From NCBI GenBank assembly GCA_018662365.1, contig JABJGH010000012.1, forward strand, positions 1 through 34,999: a stretch of DNA of 34,999 nt. The letters run 5' to 3'. The notes under the pieces were generated by a model, which did no database searches, had not been told where the DNA came from, and saw only the letters and a program-made list of their open reading frames with translations. This stretch comes from Chloroflexota bacterium (GTDB taxonomy: Bacteria; Chloroflexota; Anaerolineae; Anaerolineales; UBA11579). The position numbers and the translations under genes are program-made. Shown piece after piece: positions 7,607 through 15,963 of this stretch (the first letter of the stretch is position 1; each line of letters opens with the position of its first letter).

Positions 7607-8284
7607 ATGAAAGCAGCATTTTTTGATGTGGATGGGACACTGACCCAGAATAGGGTGTGGAACGGGATATTTGAATACTTCACCACACACCGTAAGAGAT
7701 TGTTGACCCATTACTATTTTCTCTTTATTCATTATTCCCTGTATCTACTATTTAAAGTCGGTTTGATCAACCAAGTTCAATTTCGAAGCCCTTGGGCAAG
7801 ACATCTTTCCTGGTATTTTAAGGGATTTACGGAAGAGGAAGCGGTAAAGATGTGGGATTGGGTTGTAACAAAGCGGATCAATAAGATCTATAGAGAAGAT
7901 GTCATAGAGATTTTGAGAAAACACAAAGCAAATGGTGATCCTGTGTTCTTAGTTTCTGGGGGACCGGTTGGTCTTTTAGAACGAATTGCAAAAGAAATTG
8001 GCGCAGATTATGCAGTTGGGACAACGCATGAGATCAAAAATGGGCGATATACGGGGAAAGCTTCCAGTGAACCGTGCCAGGGGAAAAACAAAGAATTGTT
8101 CTCAATGCAGAAGATTAAGGACGAGGGATTAGATATTGACTTAGGGGAAAGTTTCTCCTATGCCGATTCTATGTCGGATTTTAATTTGTTAGAGATGGTG
8201 GGAAATCCAATTGCAGTTTACCCTGATGAGCAATTGAGTGTTGTTGCTGAGAAGAATAATTGGAAAATTTTTCCTAATCCGTAA
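7607..8284 (+). CDS. HAD-superfamily IB phosphatase
   Basis: 225 residues with the complete HAD catalytic set: motif I DVDGT at 7-11 (nucleophile Asp7, acid/base Asp9), motif II SGGP at 117-120, a motif III lysine in CQGKNK (160 or 162), and motif IV DSMSD at 187-191. The helical insert with YFTTHRKRLLTHYYFLF is the C1 cap seen in subfamily IB (SerB-like and SerB-like lipid phosphatases). The cap contains a hydrophobic stretch (about 35-52, ending LYLLFKVGLI) that may touch membranes, so a lysophosphatidate-like or other phospholipid substrate is possible. Phosphoserine is the alternative. The gene is single and ends in a hairpin shared with ftsH. Confidence 0.8.
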   Translation: MKAAFFDVDGTLTQNRVWNGIFEYFTTHRKRLLTHYYFLFIHYSLYLLFKVGLINQVQFRSPWARHLSWYFKGFTEEEAVKMWDWVVTKRINKIYREDVIEILRKHKANGDPVFLVSGGPVGLLERIAKEIGADYAVGTTHEIKNGRYTGKASSEPCQGKNKELFSMQKIKDEGLDIDLGESFSYADSMSDFNLLEMVGNPIAVYPDEQLSVVAEKNNWKIFPNP

Positions 8285-8302
8285 TCTATAAAAGTTAATA
8301 AA

Positions 8303-8331
8303 AAAAGACGGGCTATAACAGCCCGTCTTTT
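8303..8331. terminator. Bidirectional terminator between the HAD gene and ftsH
   Basis: A 12-bp perfect stem (AAAAGACGGGCT 8303-8314 with AGCCCGTCTTTT 8320-8331) and a 5-base loop, with an A-run on one side and a T-run on the other. It serves both convergent genes. Confidence 0.95.
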
Positions 8332-8343
8332 GGTTTAAGTCAC

Positions 8344-10299
8344 TTATTTTGTTTTAGCTCTAGGTTTTGCTTTAGCTTTGGGTTTTGCTTTTGCCTTAGC
8401 TTTTGGCTTTGGAGACACCTTGGGACCTTTACCATTCAAGATCATAGGGGTTCCACCAATTCTTTTCTTAAGTGGGGGTGGGAAAAGTTTTTCAAATTCT
8501 GCTCGAGTTAAAGTTTCAACCTCGATCAATTTTTGAGCCACTGCGTTTAATTCTTTCTTGTACTTAATCAAGATCTTTTTGGCTTGGGTATAAGCCTTAT
8601 CTACGACCTTGTGTACTTCGCGGTCAATATCTTCAGCGACGGCTTCGGAATAATCTCGTTGTTCAGAAATTTCTCGACCCAAAAAGATCATTTCCTCTTT
8701 TTTGCCGTAAACCCGATTTCCAAGAGTTTCGCTCATACCTAATTGGGTAACCATGGAACGTGCCATTTGGGTAACTCGCTGCAAGTCATTTGAGGCACCG
8801 GAGGTGACATCGTCAAAGATCAATTCCTCGGCAGCTCTACCGGCTAGCGCAACGGTCATATCATCAATTAATTTATTACGGCTCATCATTGTGCGGTCAT
8901 CTTCTGGGAGGGCGATCATATATCCGCCAGCCATTCCACGAGGCACAATGGTCACTTTGTGAACAGGATCAGAATTGGGGGTGGCGTGGGTAACCACTGC
9001 ATGTCCGGCTTCATGATAGGCCACAATGAGTTTTTCATCTGGACTGATTAATCTGCTTTTGCGTTCTGGACCAGCCATCACACGTTCGATCGCTTCTTGG
9101 AGATCATCTTGCTCAATGACCTTTTTATTTCTGCGGGCTGCTAAAATTGCTCCCTCGTTGACGAGGTTTTCAAGATCAGCACCGACGAAACCGGGAGTAC
9201 TGCGAGCCAAAACATCTAGATCGACATCGCTGCTTAGGGGTTTGCCGCGGGAGTGAACTTTTAGGATTTCTGAACGTCCACGGACATCGGGGCGATCGAG
9301 AACCACACGGCGGTCAAAACGACCGGGGCGCATGAGTGCAGGATCAAGAATATCAGGCCGGTTGGTGGCGGCGATCATAATTACATTGGTATCTGTTTCA
9401 AAACCATCCATTTCAACCAACATTTGATTTAATGTTTGTTCTCGCTCGTCGTGGCTGCCGCCCAAGCCTGCTCCACGTTGTCGACCTACGGCATCAATTT
9501 CATCTACGAAAATGATACAGGGGGAGTGACGTTTGGCTTGTTCAAATAGATCGCGGACTCGGCTTGCACCGACACCGACGAACATTTCAACGAATTCGGA
9601 ACCCGAAATGGTAAAGAAGGGTACGCCTGCTTCACCAGAAACGGCTTTTGCCATCAGGGTTTTACCAGTGCCGGGGGCTCCTACTAATAGGACACCTTTT
9701 GGAATTCGAGCTCCCAAGGCAATAAATTTCTCTGGTTCTTTTAGGAATTCAACAATTTCATTTAATTCTTGTTTTGCTTCATCCGCACCAGCGACATCAT
9801 CAAAGGTGACTGTGGGCTGATCGCCAGAAAACATACGCGCTTTTGACTTGCCAAACGACATGGCGGAGTTGTTGTTTCCTTGAGCTTGCCTGAAAAAGAA
9901 CCAAAAGATAAAACCAATGGCTATGATCGGCAAGAAATAGACGGCGAAATTAATTATACCGACCCATGGGCTGGGGGGTTGAACTTCGAGTTTGATGTTA
10001 TTGGGGGAAAGCTGATCTGCGGTTACTCCTAATGCGATCAATTGATCGACCAAGGTTGCTTCAGCTTCTTTTTGAGCTTCTCGCTCCGTTTGATTGGCAT
10101 CTTTGTAGATCACAATCAAATGGTCACTGTCATCTTGAATTACACGGGTGATCTTGCCGGATTGAATATCGGCAGCCACCTGGTTGATCGTTAATGTTTC
10201 ATCCCCAGTAGAAGATGGAAAATTGATCATAAACAAGGTGATCACACCGATGATAAGCAGTAAATATATTAGGGAAAATCTGTTACGTGAAGTGTTCAC
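8344..10299 (-). CDS. ftsH: ATP-dependent zinc metalloprotease FtsH
   Basis: A 651-residue membrane-anchored AAA protease that degrades misfolded membrane proteins and regulatory proteins. Two membrane segments (about 9-27 and 112-137) flank the extracytoplasmic domain. Walker A GAPGTGKT is at 207-214, Walker [10 protein letters not shown] around 262-270, the second region of homology in [20 protein letters not shown], and the zinc site HEAGH at 429-433 with a later Asp in SGASNDLQR. The start is GTG (10297-10299) with GGAGG 6 bases upstream. The C-terminus carries a low-complexity tail of about 25 residues made almost only of Lys, Ala, Pro and Arg, absent from classical FtsH. A separate extended -10 promoter lies about 70 bases upstream. 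Confidence 0.97.
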   Translation of the reverse strand: MNTSRNRFSLIYLLLIIGVITLFMINFPSSTGDETLTINQVAADIQSGKITRVIQDDSDHLIVIYKDANQTEREAQKEAEATLVDQLIALGVTADQLSPNNIKLEVQPPSPWVGIINFAVYFLPIIAIGFIFWFFFRQAQGNNNSAMSFGKSKARMFSGDQPTVTFDDVAGADEAKQELNEIVEFLKEPEKFIALGARIPKGVLLVGAPGTGKTLMAKAVSGEAGVPFFTISGSEFVEMFVGVGASRVRDLFEQAKRHSPCIIFVDEIDAVGRQRGAGLGGSHDEREQTLNQMLVEMDGFETDTNVIMIAATNRPDILDPALMRPGRFDRRVVLDRPDVRGRSEILKVHSRGKPLSSDVDLDVLARSTPGFVGADLENLVNEGAILAARRNKKVIEQDDLQEAIERVMAGPERKSRLISPDEKLIVAYHEAGHAVVTHATPNSDPVHKVTIVPRGMAGGYMIALPEDDRTMMSRNKLIDDMTVALAGRAAEELIFDDVTSGASNDLQRVTQMARSMVTQLGMSETLGNRVYGKKEEMIFLGREISEQRDYSEAVAEDIDREVHKVVDKAYTQAKKILIKYKKELNAVAQKLIEVETLTRAEFEKLFPPPLKKRIGGTPMILNGKGPKVSPKPKAKAKAKPKAKAKPRAKTK

Positions 10300-10364
10300 T
10301 CTACCCTCCGAGAAGGATTTTTTGTACGAATAAGATAATAATTCAATTGTTTTTCAATCCACCA

Positions 10365-10373
10365 ATTATACCA
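10365..10373 (-). promoter_or_regulatory. Extended -10 promoter for ftsH
   Basis: Reading on the minus strand: TGG directly before TATAAT. The predicted start near 10358 gives a leader of about 59 bases before the GTG at 10299. No good -35 box is seen. Confidence 0.55.
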
Positions 10374-10582
10374 ATCTATCATGCTAGGAAGATAGATTTT
10401 AGGTTCAGAAATCAAAGATTAACAATTTTCTAATCATTTTGTTATTTTATGACAAATTTAATTAGTAAGTTCTTCCAATATTACGTTTAAATTATATTTT
10501 CTTAATAAATTCTAGCGAAATGAAAAATTGAGGAATTTGGTTAGCTATTAATAGAATGGTTAAGTAAGTCAGATATTACCTG
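10374..10582. other. AT-rich spacer between divergent ftsH and padR
   Basis: Very AT-rich sequence without a coding frame, RNA fold or repeat that I can support. It separates the ftsH promoter from the padR promoter. Confidence 0.6.
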
Positions 10583-10611
10583 TTGACAAATTTTAGGATT
10601 TCATATATTCT
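10583..10611 (+). promoter_or_regulatory. padR promoter
   Basis: TTGACA (10583-10588) is followed after 17 bases by TATTCT (10606-10611), or after 15 bases by the better TATATT (10604-10609). Both -10 options lie inside the palindrome at 10603-10626. AGGA at 10627-10630 precedes the ATG at 10638. Confidence 0.7.
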
Positions 10612-10626
10612 AGTAGTAGAATATAT
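10603..10626. promoter_or_regulatory. Perfect palindrome over the padR -10 region, probable operator
   Basis: ATATATTCTA (10603-10612), spacer GTAG, then TAGAATATAT (10617-10626): a 10-bp perfect dyad covering the -10 box and probable start site. PadR proteins bind dyads of this size and often repress their own operons, so autoregulation is the likely role. Confidence 0.7.
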
Positions 10627-10637
10627 AGGAATGGAAA

Positions 10638-11180
10638 ATGACAAATGCCGAATTGGCAATATTATCCTTGATCGTTGAAGAAGCCAGACATGGATATCAA
10701 ATAGAGCAGATCATCGAAGAGCGGGGGATGAGAAATTGGACGGATGTGGGATTTTCTTCGATCTATTATTTGCTGAATAAGCTTGAAAAGAAAGAGTATA
10801 TCCAAAGCTCAATGGAACCGGCATTGGGCAAAGGACCGTCTAAGAAAGTGTATCGATCCACTAAATCCGGTGAAAAGGCTTGGCAATCAGCCTCCTTATC
10901 GGCATTGTCAAACCCAGAACAAAAGATGACTTCTTTCTTAGTAGGGCTTTCGGTACTCCCATCATTACCTTTGCTTGCGGTTATCAACGCATTAGAAACA
11001 CATTTAAATGAATTGGGAAAAAAATATGCGGAATTAGAAAATCAAATTAAATTTCAGCAACCCATGCCCCCCCATGTTTTGGCAATGTTCGAATATAGCC
11101 TGACCGTAATCGCCAGCGAGAAAGATTGGCTCGATAAATTTTTAACAAATATAAAAAAAGAAGGAAAACAAAATGAGTAA
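10638..11180 (+). CDS. PadR-family transcriptional regulator
   Basis: 180 residues. The N-terminal winged helix (about 3-85) has the typical PadR opening (AELAILSLIVEEARHGYQIEQIIEERG), then IYYLLNKLEKKEYI as the recognition region and VYRSTKSGEKAW at the wing. The C-terminal half is a helical dimerisation domain of the Vir type (about 100-175). PadR proteins usually repress stress, drug-efflux or phenolic-acid genes and let go on ligand binding. The downstream gene, with which it overlaps by 8 bases, is a GyrI-like protein, a fold that binds small hydrophobic ligands. The palindrome across the promoter is the probable operator. Confidence 0.92.
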   Translation: MTNAELAILSLIVEEARHGYQIEQIIEERGMRNWTDVGFSSIYYLLNKLEKKEYIQSSMEPALGKGPSKKVYRSTKSGEKAWQSASLSALSNPEQKMTSFLVGLSVLPSLPLLAVINALETHLNELGKKYAELENQIKFQQPMPPHVLAMFEYSLTVIASEKDWLDKFLTNIKKEGKQNE

Positions 11181-11769
11181 ATTAGATCTAAGTAAAAAGT
11201 ATAAAGAATTTTTTACCGCAAAGAAAGACCCCGTACTGATCGATGTGCCTCCGACTTCTTATATCATGATTGATGGGCGAGGGGAACCAGGGGGGGAGGA
11301 ATATGTAGCAAAAGTAGGCGCGTTATACAATATGGCGTATAAGGTGAAATTTCAGGCAAAAGAAATGGAGAAAGATTTTGTGGTTTGTAAACTTCAAGGT
11401 CTGTGGTGGTTTGATGATTATAATAAACCCACACCGCCGAGGGAAGAATGGAATTGGACAATGATGCTGCGGCAACCAGAATATGTAACTGAGGAAATGG
11501 TTGCCAAGGCCTTAGAGATGGCTTATTCAAAGAAACCAGTTGAAGAATTAAAGGAAGTAAAACTGGTGGAATATCATGAAGGTCTGTCTGCCCAGATCAT
11601 GCATTATGGTCCTTACAGTGAAGAAGAACCTACAATTGAAAGATTGCATAATTTCGTGGCTGAACAGGGTTTCAATTTACGGGGGAAGCACCATGAGGTT
11701 TATCTCAAGGACCCTTTTAGATCAGCCCCCGAAAAACTGTTGACGATCATTCGGCACCCTGTTGAATAG
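11173..11769 (+). CDS. GyrI-like small-molecule-binding domain protein
   Basis: 198 residues resembling stand-alone GyrI-like proteins. The opening FFTAKKDPVLIDVPPTSYIMIDGRGEPGGEEY, the DFVVCKLQGLWWFDD stretch, the RQPEYVTEEMVAKAL segment and the YHEGLSAQIMHYGPYSEEEPTIERLHNFV segment are marks of this group. The fold forms a hydrophobic pocket that in BmrR/Rob-type proteins binds drugs or other aromatics; some stand-alone members hydrolyse cyclopropane-type or related small toxins. Translation is coupled to padR (ATG sits 8 bases before the padR stop codon ends). The gene ends 20 bases before a strong hairpin terminator. It probably senses, sequesters or degrades the compound that PadR responds to, but that is inference. 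Confidence 0.8.
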   Translation: MSKLDLSKKYKEFFTAKKDPVLIDVPPTSYIMIDGRGEPGGEEYVAKVGALYNMAYKVKFQAKEMEKDFVVCKLQGLWWFDDYNKPTPPREEWNWTMMLRQPEYVTEEMVAKALEMAYSKKPVEELKEVKLVEYHEGLSAQIMHYGPYSEEEPTIERLHNFVAEQGFNLRGKHHEVYLKDPFRSAPEKLLTIIRHPVE

Positions 11770-11788
11770 TCCTTGATTTGTAAAAAAT

Positions 11789-11822
11789 AAAAGCCGTGGA
11801 TTATTGCCATCCACGGCTTTTT
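11789..11822. terminator. Bidirectional terminator between the GyrI-like gene and fabH
   Basis: A 13-bp perfect stem (11789-11801 with 11809-11821, core GCCGTGGAT) and a 7-base loop, with A-rich left and T-rich right flanks. It serves both convergent genes. Confidence 0.95.
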
Positions 11823-11831
11823 GTTGAATAT

Positions 11832-12944
11832 TTATTTTGGTGCTTTTCTTCCCCAGATCAAGCCTTCGATGCGGCGTGCCACACGGAGGAGGAAGGAACG
11901 AATTCGAGCCAAGAATTGATAGAAATCAATATTGACCGATTTATCTGCTGGGAAGGGCTCTTTCCAAATCACGGTAACGGCACCCCAAGTCAAACCCGCA
12001 CCAAAACCGACCAAAACGGTCTTGTCATTTTTCTTTAATCGACCATTTTCTACCATTTCAACAGCAGCAATCGGGATGGAGGCGGTAGAGGTATTGCCAT
12101 ACTTATCTACATTGATCGCAAATTTTTCAATCGGTAATTTTAATCCACGGGCTGCAGCCTCTATAATGCGTTTATTGGCTTGGTGGGGAATGATGATTTC
12201 GACCTGATCCAATCTCCACTCTGCTTTTTCGATCGCTTCCTCAGAAGCTCGGGCCATCACACGGGTCGCAAATCTGAAAACCTCTCTCCCATTCATTTTA
12301 ATGAAGTGCATTCCTTGCTCAATGGTTTTTGCTGTGGCGGGCATGGCCGACCCACTGGCAGGAACGGATAATAGATCCCCGCCTGAGCCATCAGAGCGCA
12401 TTACGGATGAAATCACACCACCTTGAACAGAACTTGCCTGGAGAACAAAAGCCCCCGCACCATCTCCGAAGAGGATACAAGTTCCTCTGTCTGTCCAATC
12501 TACATAGCGCGAGAGAGTTTCGGCGCCAACAACCACCGCAGTTTTGATCTGACCACTTCTAATGAGTTGGGTGGCCATATTCAATGCAAAAATAAAACCT
12601 GTACAGGCGGCAGAAAGATCAAAAGCACCCGCATTGGTGGCACCAATCGAATCTTGGATCAATGAAGCTGTCGCAGGAAATACATATGCGGGGGAAGATG
12701 TTGCGGTAATAACTAAATCAACTGCGGATGGAGGCACATTTGCCATCTCAAGTGCTTTTAAGGAAGCGGCTGCCCCTAATGTGGCTGAGGTATCTTCGGG
12801 TGCAGCAATGTGACGGGTACGAATCCCCGTTCTTTCCACGATCCATTCTGGATTTGTATCCACCATCGTCGAAATTTCTTCGTTTGTCAGTATTTTTTCT
12901 GGGATGGCGGTTCCCCATCCGGTGATATGGGCGTAGATGCTCAT
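11832..12944 (-). CDS. fabH: 3-oxoacyl-ACP synthase III (FabH) with C-terminal extension
   Basis: 370 residues. FabH condenses an acyl-CoA starter with malonyl-ACP to begin fatty-acid synthesis. The catalytic triad is complete: Cys114 in SAACTGF, His254 in IIPHQANKRI and Asn284 in YGNTSTASIP. The early ERTGIRTRH segment and the C-terminal GFGAGLTWGAV are standard. The core ends near residue 328; about 40 extra residues follow (330-370) with an aromatic and basic amphipathic helix (FYQFLARIRSFLLRVARR) that typical 320-330-residue FabH proteins lack. The start overlaps the fabF stop by 4 bases (ATGA), so fabF and fabH are coupled. Starter-unit preference is not readable. Confidence 0.93.
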   Translation of the reverse strand: MSIYAHITGWGTAIPEKILTNEEISTMVDTNPEWIVERTGIRTRHIAAPEDTSATLGAAASLKALEMANVPPSAVDLVITATSSPAYVFPATASLIQDSIGATNAGAFDLSAACTGFIFALNMATQLIRSGQIKTAVVVGAETLSRYVDWTDRGTCILFGDGAGAFVLQASSVQGGVISSVMRSDGSGGDLLSVPASGSAMPATAKTIEQGMHFIKMNGREVFRFATRVMARASEEAIEKAEWRLDQVEIIIPHQANKRIIEAAARGLKLPIEKFAINVDKYGNTSTASIPIAAVEMVENGRLKKNDKTVLVGFGAGLTWGAVTVIWKEPFPADKSVNIDFYQFLARIRSFLLRVARRIEGLIWGRKAPK

Positions 12945-14191
12945 TGTGTAGCCTCTTGAAATTTTCCAAGAATAATCGTAGCGTTATGTCCACCAAAACC
13001 AAAAGAGTTAGACATCACGTAATTCAATTCTTTTTTACGACTTTCATTTGGAACATAATCCAGATCACAAAGAGGATCTGGGGTTTCATAATTTATAGTG
13101 GGGGGGAGGGTATCGTTTTTGATGGCCTTAGCACAGATGACGGCTTCTAGCCCTCCTGCTCCACCCATTAAATGCCCAGTCATAGATTTCGTTGATGAAA
13201 CAGGTATCGAATATGCTTGTTCTCCGAAAACTGTTTTAATGGCTGCAGTTTCAGCCTTATCATTCAATAAAGTGCTGGTGCCGTGGGCGTTGATATAGCC
13301 AATATCTTTGACATCCAACCCCGAGGATTCTAATGCTTGTTCCATACATCTTGCAGCGCCTGCCCCTTGATCTGCAGGAGCAGTAATATGGAAAGCATCA
13401 TTTGTACTTCCGTAGCCGACAATTTCGGCGATAATGTTTGCTCCGCGCGCTTGGGCATGTTCTAAAGATTCAAGAATAACTGTTCCAGCGCCTTCGCCCA
13501 TCACGAAACCATCGCGATTCTTGTCAAAGGGTCGTGAGGCAAGGGTGGGGTCATCATTGCGAGTACTCATTGCGTTGAAAGAACACATGCCAGCTACGGA
13601 AAGGGGCACGATTGCGGCTTCGGTACCACCAGCAAACATGACATCGGCTTGTCCACGTCGAATGGCTTCAGCTGCTTCCCCAATTGCATTGGTGCCGGTA
13701 GCACATGCGGTAACGACTGACCAATTAGGGCCACGGATACCTAGATGAATGGCAACCATGCTGCCTGCAGTGTCGGAGAGCATCATTGAGATCAAAAATG
13801 GACTGACTTTATTCGGTCCACGTTCAAATAATACTTTGGCTTGTTTTTCTGTGGTGCCCAATCCACCAATCCCTGAACCAATTACAGCACCAATTCGGTC
13901 TCGATTACTGTCCGTGATTTCCAATTTGCTATTTTCATAGGCCTGGATAGCACTTGCCAAACCAAAGTGTGCATTTCTGTCCATATGTCGAGCGTCTTTT
14001 GATCCAAATAGCTCGGTTGCATCAAAGTCTTTCACTTGGGCAGCAATCCGTGTTTTAAAATCGCTTGCATCAAAATGGGTTATCGGTCCGATCCCCGAGT
14101 TGCCAGCGACAATATTATTCCATGTTGTTTCAACATCATTACCAACTGGGCTGATAACACCCATGCCGGTAATCACAATACGATTTTGCAT
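12941..14191 (-). CDS. fabF: 3-oxoacyl-ACP synthase II (FabF)
   Basis: 416 residues. FabF elongates acyl-ACP with malonyl-ACP. The Cys-His-His triad is visible: Cys163 in VVTACATGTNAIGEA, His303 in NAHGTST and His340 in KSMTGHLMGGAGG, plus the C-terminal NSFGFGGHNATIIL. The start at 14191 (MQNRIVITGMGVISPVGN) is chosen because it has GGAGG at the right distance and gives the standard N-terminus; an upstream in-frame ATG at 14227 would add 12 unrelated residues. The order fabF then fabH is unusual, and acpP, which commonly precedes fabF, is not in the neighbourhood. An AT-rich gap separates it from the HAD-DinB gene upstream. Confidence 0.95.
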   Translation of the reverse strand: MQNRIVITGMGVISPVGNDVETTWNNIVAGNSGIGPITHFDASDFKTRIAAQVKDFDATELFGSKDARHMDRNAHFGLASAIQAYENSKLEITDSNRDRIGAVIGSGIGGLGTTEKQAKVLFERGPNKVSPFLISMMLSDTAGSMVAIHLGIRGPNWSVVTACATGTNAIGEAAEAIRRGQADVMFAGGTEAAIVPLSVAGMCSFNAMSTRNDDPTLASRPFDKNRDGFVMGEGAGTVILESLEHAQARGANIIAEIVGYGSTNDAFHITAPADQGAGAARCMEQALESSGLDVKDIGYINAHGTSTLLNDKAETAAIKTVFGEQAYSIPVSSTKSMTGHLMGGAGGLEAVICAKAIKNDTLPPTINYETPDPLCDLDYVPNESRKKELNYVMSNSFGFGGHNATIILGKFQEATQ

Positions 14192-14260
14192 ATTTACAAC
14201 CTCCAATAAAGTACCTTGTTGATACAACCCTATTTTCTAAAAATCGATACGAATTAGTCT

Positions 14261-14289
14261 AAGATAATTCTATCAAATTTGACTATCAA
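14261..14289 (-). promoter_or_regulatory. Possible fabF promoter
   Basis: On the minus strand: TTGATA (14289-14284), a 17-base spacer and TATCTT (14266-14261). The -10 matches consensus at four of six positions. The leader to 14191 would be about 63 bases. Confidence 0.4.
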
Positions 14290-14406
14290 TATCTATCAGG
14301 CATAAAAAATATTTTATAAGAATATTGTGTGTTTTTAGGGATTATGAGGATAAAAATTAATAGATTATTTAAATGAGGGGGAGAATTAATTATTAACTAA
14401 ATGTAT

Positions 14407-15621
14407 TTATTTTAGGGATAATTGAGTTTTATGAATTTGCTGCATATGCAAACGGTCGTGCCGTGAAGTAATTCGGATTAATTCTTTTAGATTTGTAGGA
14501 CCAAAAATTGTGTGATGGGCTGATCTCATCCAATCTGCGTCCGAAAGGCTTTTGAGCAAGTTTAATAATTCAATCCTGGTATTCATGAAATCGTCAAATG
14601 CTTCGAGCGGGTCTCGTTCCTGATATTGGCGTTCTTCAATCCATACATCCGCATTCACTGCGGTGATAAAGGCATCATCCTCAGTTAATAATTTCTTGAT
14701 ACGGGGCAGGTTGATTTCCATATCCACATCCCGCAAATGCAAAAAGATCTCACCGAGACTCCAACTGTCATCGCTCGTTCTATTGCCCATCACTTCCTTT
14801 GAAAGAGATCGGATAAGGGTCTGGGTAGCGGCGGGAGTTGATTTCAATATAGATATGAAAGCTTCTGGTGTGTGGAATGAGGGCATCAAATTCTCTTCGG
14901 GAACTGAGTCCACCCAGGGAATGATCTTATCTAACCATCCTCTTGCATAGGAGGGTTCTCCATCTAATACATATCTATGAACACAATCTTCTTCATTATT
15001 GATATAAAAGGTTGCCAAGCCTAATTTTTGGGCTGGCTCTATATCATTTTCATTATCATTGCCGATCATGATGACCGGTCCCTCGGGCCATCCGATTTGG
15101 GCTAATATTTCAGCATAATAGGCCGGGCTGGGCTTAGAAAAATGGTAATCATCATAGGTGGTGATCATTTCAAAATCATATTTATCTTTTGGGAAACCGG
15201 CCCAATCAATTCTGGGTTGAACGGCAAAATCGGGGAAGAGGGGGTTGGTGGCAATCACAATTCTGTCGCCCCTTGACTTCAAGGTGTCTACCAACTCTTT
15301 TGCTTCGGCTCTTTCTTGGGTTAACTCAGATAATTGAAGGTAGCGAGTGGCATAAAATTCTCTTAGGGAGGGTTGAACGGAATCAAAATTAATACCCAAT
15401 TTAGGATAAAAATATTCATCGAACTTGTTTTTGAGCGTAATGTTAGGCTGATCTTGGTCCATCATTAATTGCGTCGCTTCCATCATTGCTTGAATGACTT
15501 CATTTGTGGTGGCATATTCTTTTAACGTGCCTGCAATTAATTTGAGGTATGGGGGAATGAATATATCCATATCGTTCCCGAGAAGGGTGTCATCCAGATC
15601 AATCAGATAGGTTTTCGTCAT
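14407..15621 (-). CDS. HAD hydrolase fused to a DinB-like domain
   Basis: 404 residues in two parts. Residues 1-235 are a HAD phosphatase: motif I DLDDT at 8-12 (Asp8, Asp10), motif II TN at 125-126, motif III Lys163 in FSKPSP, and motif IV GNDNEND with Asp189 and Asp193. All catalytic residues are present. Residues 245-400 resemble the DinB/YfiT four-helix metal-binding superfamily: SWSLGEIFLHLRDVD with His295 and the terminal RHDRLHMQQIH with His388 and His392, spaced as in DinB_2 metal sites. The linker is short and the frame is continuous, so this is a true fusion. The start overlaps the cysteine-rich gene by 23 bases. The substrate is unknown; DinB-like proteins include thiol-dependent transferases. 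Confidence 0.75.
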   Translation of the reverse strand: MTKTYLIDLDDTLLGNDMDIFIPPYLKLIAGTLKEYATTNEVIQAMMEATQLMMDQDQPNITLKNKFDEYFYPKLGINFDSVQPSLREFYATRYLQLSELTQERAEAKELVDTLKSRGDRIVIATNPLFPDFAVQPRIDWAGFPKDKYDFEMITTYDDYHFSKPSPAYYAEILAQIGWPEGPVIMIGNDNENDIEPAQKLGLATFYINNEEDCVHRYVLDGEPSYARGWLDKIIPWVDSVPEENLMPSFHTPEAFISILKSTPAATQTLIRSLSKEVMGNRTSDDSWSLGEIFLHLRDVDMEINLPRIKKLLTEDDAFITAVNADVWIEERQYQERDPLEAFDDFMNTRIELLNLLKSLSDADWMRSAHHTIFGPTNLKELIRITSRHDRLHMQQIHKTQLSLK

Positions 15622-15946
15622 TTGGACCTACTACAAAAATATCTAAAAGAGGGTGGCATTGACCACAACCAATTTTTGGCTGTTCCACATTGCACTCACA
15701 TTTTACACAATAGGTGCTTACCTCCACCCTGGGTTTCATCAGGACAAAGGGGCTCCTAATTTCAACAGTGAACTTCATATTCTCACATGCATTTGCCTGG
15801 AATATCTCCGGAACTGGGCATTTATTACATAAATAGGTTTCCCATTCAATACCTTGATCTTTTAAGAGGCGGCATTCCTCAATATTCTTTCCGCGGTGGT
15901 AATCACCGTAAAAATAGGAGCACTCTTTTCCGGCAGGTGTTTGCAT
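15599..15946 (-). CDS. Small cysteine-rich protein, probable zinc or Fe-S binding
   Basis: 115 residues, unrecognised family. Ten cysteines lie at 9, 25, 40, 43, 54, 80, 83, 85, 94 and 97. CVKC (80-83) and CGQC (94-97) look like a zinc ribbon; Cys9, Cys25 and CNKC (40-43) form a second set that could bind zinc or an iron-sulfur cluster. The middle (KFTVEIRSPFVLMKPRVEV) is beta-rich. It has no membrane segment or signal peptide. It lies 17 bases downstream of efp and overlaps the HAD-DinB gene by 23 bases, so the three are probably co-transcribed and the last two translated together, which suggests the pair work together. Confidence 0.75.
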   Translation of the reverse strand: MQTPAGKECSYFYGDYHRGKNIEECRLLKDQGIEWETYLCNKCPVPEIFQANACENMKFTVEIRSPFVLMKPRVEVSTYCVKCECNVEQPKIGCGQCHPLLDIFVVGPNDENLSD

Positions 15947-15963
15947 ATTATTTAATTCTTTCC

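Noticed and set aside
8344-8425. Possible tandem DNA repeat at the end of ftsH
   Set aside because: The repetition is the codon-level effect of the Lys-Ala-Pro tail, not an independent repeat.
13098-13940. Several plus-strand open frames opposite fabF
   Set aside because: They are antisense shadows of a well-conserved gene, with no start signals or recognisable protein.
14192-14227. Longer FabF N-terminus from the ATG at 14227
   Set aside because: It would include the ribosome-binding site of the 14191 start as coding sequence and adds residues not seen in FabF.
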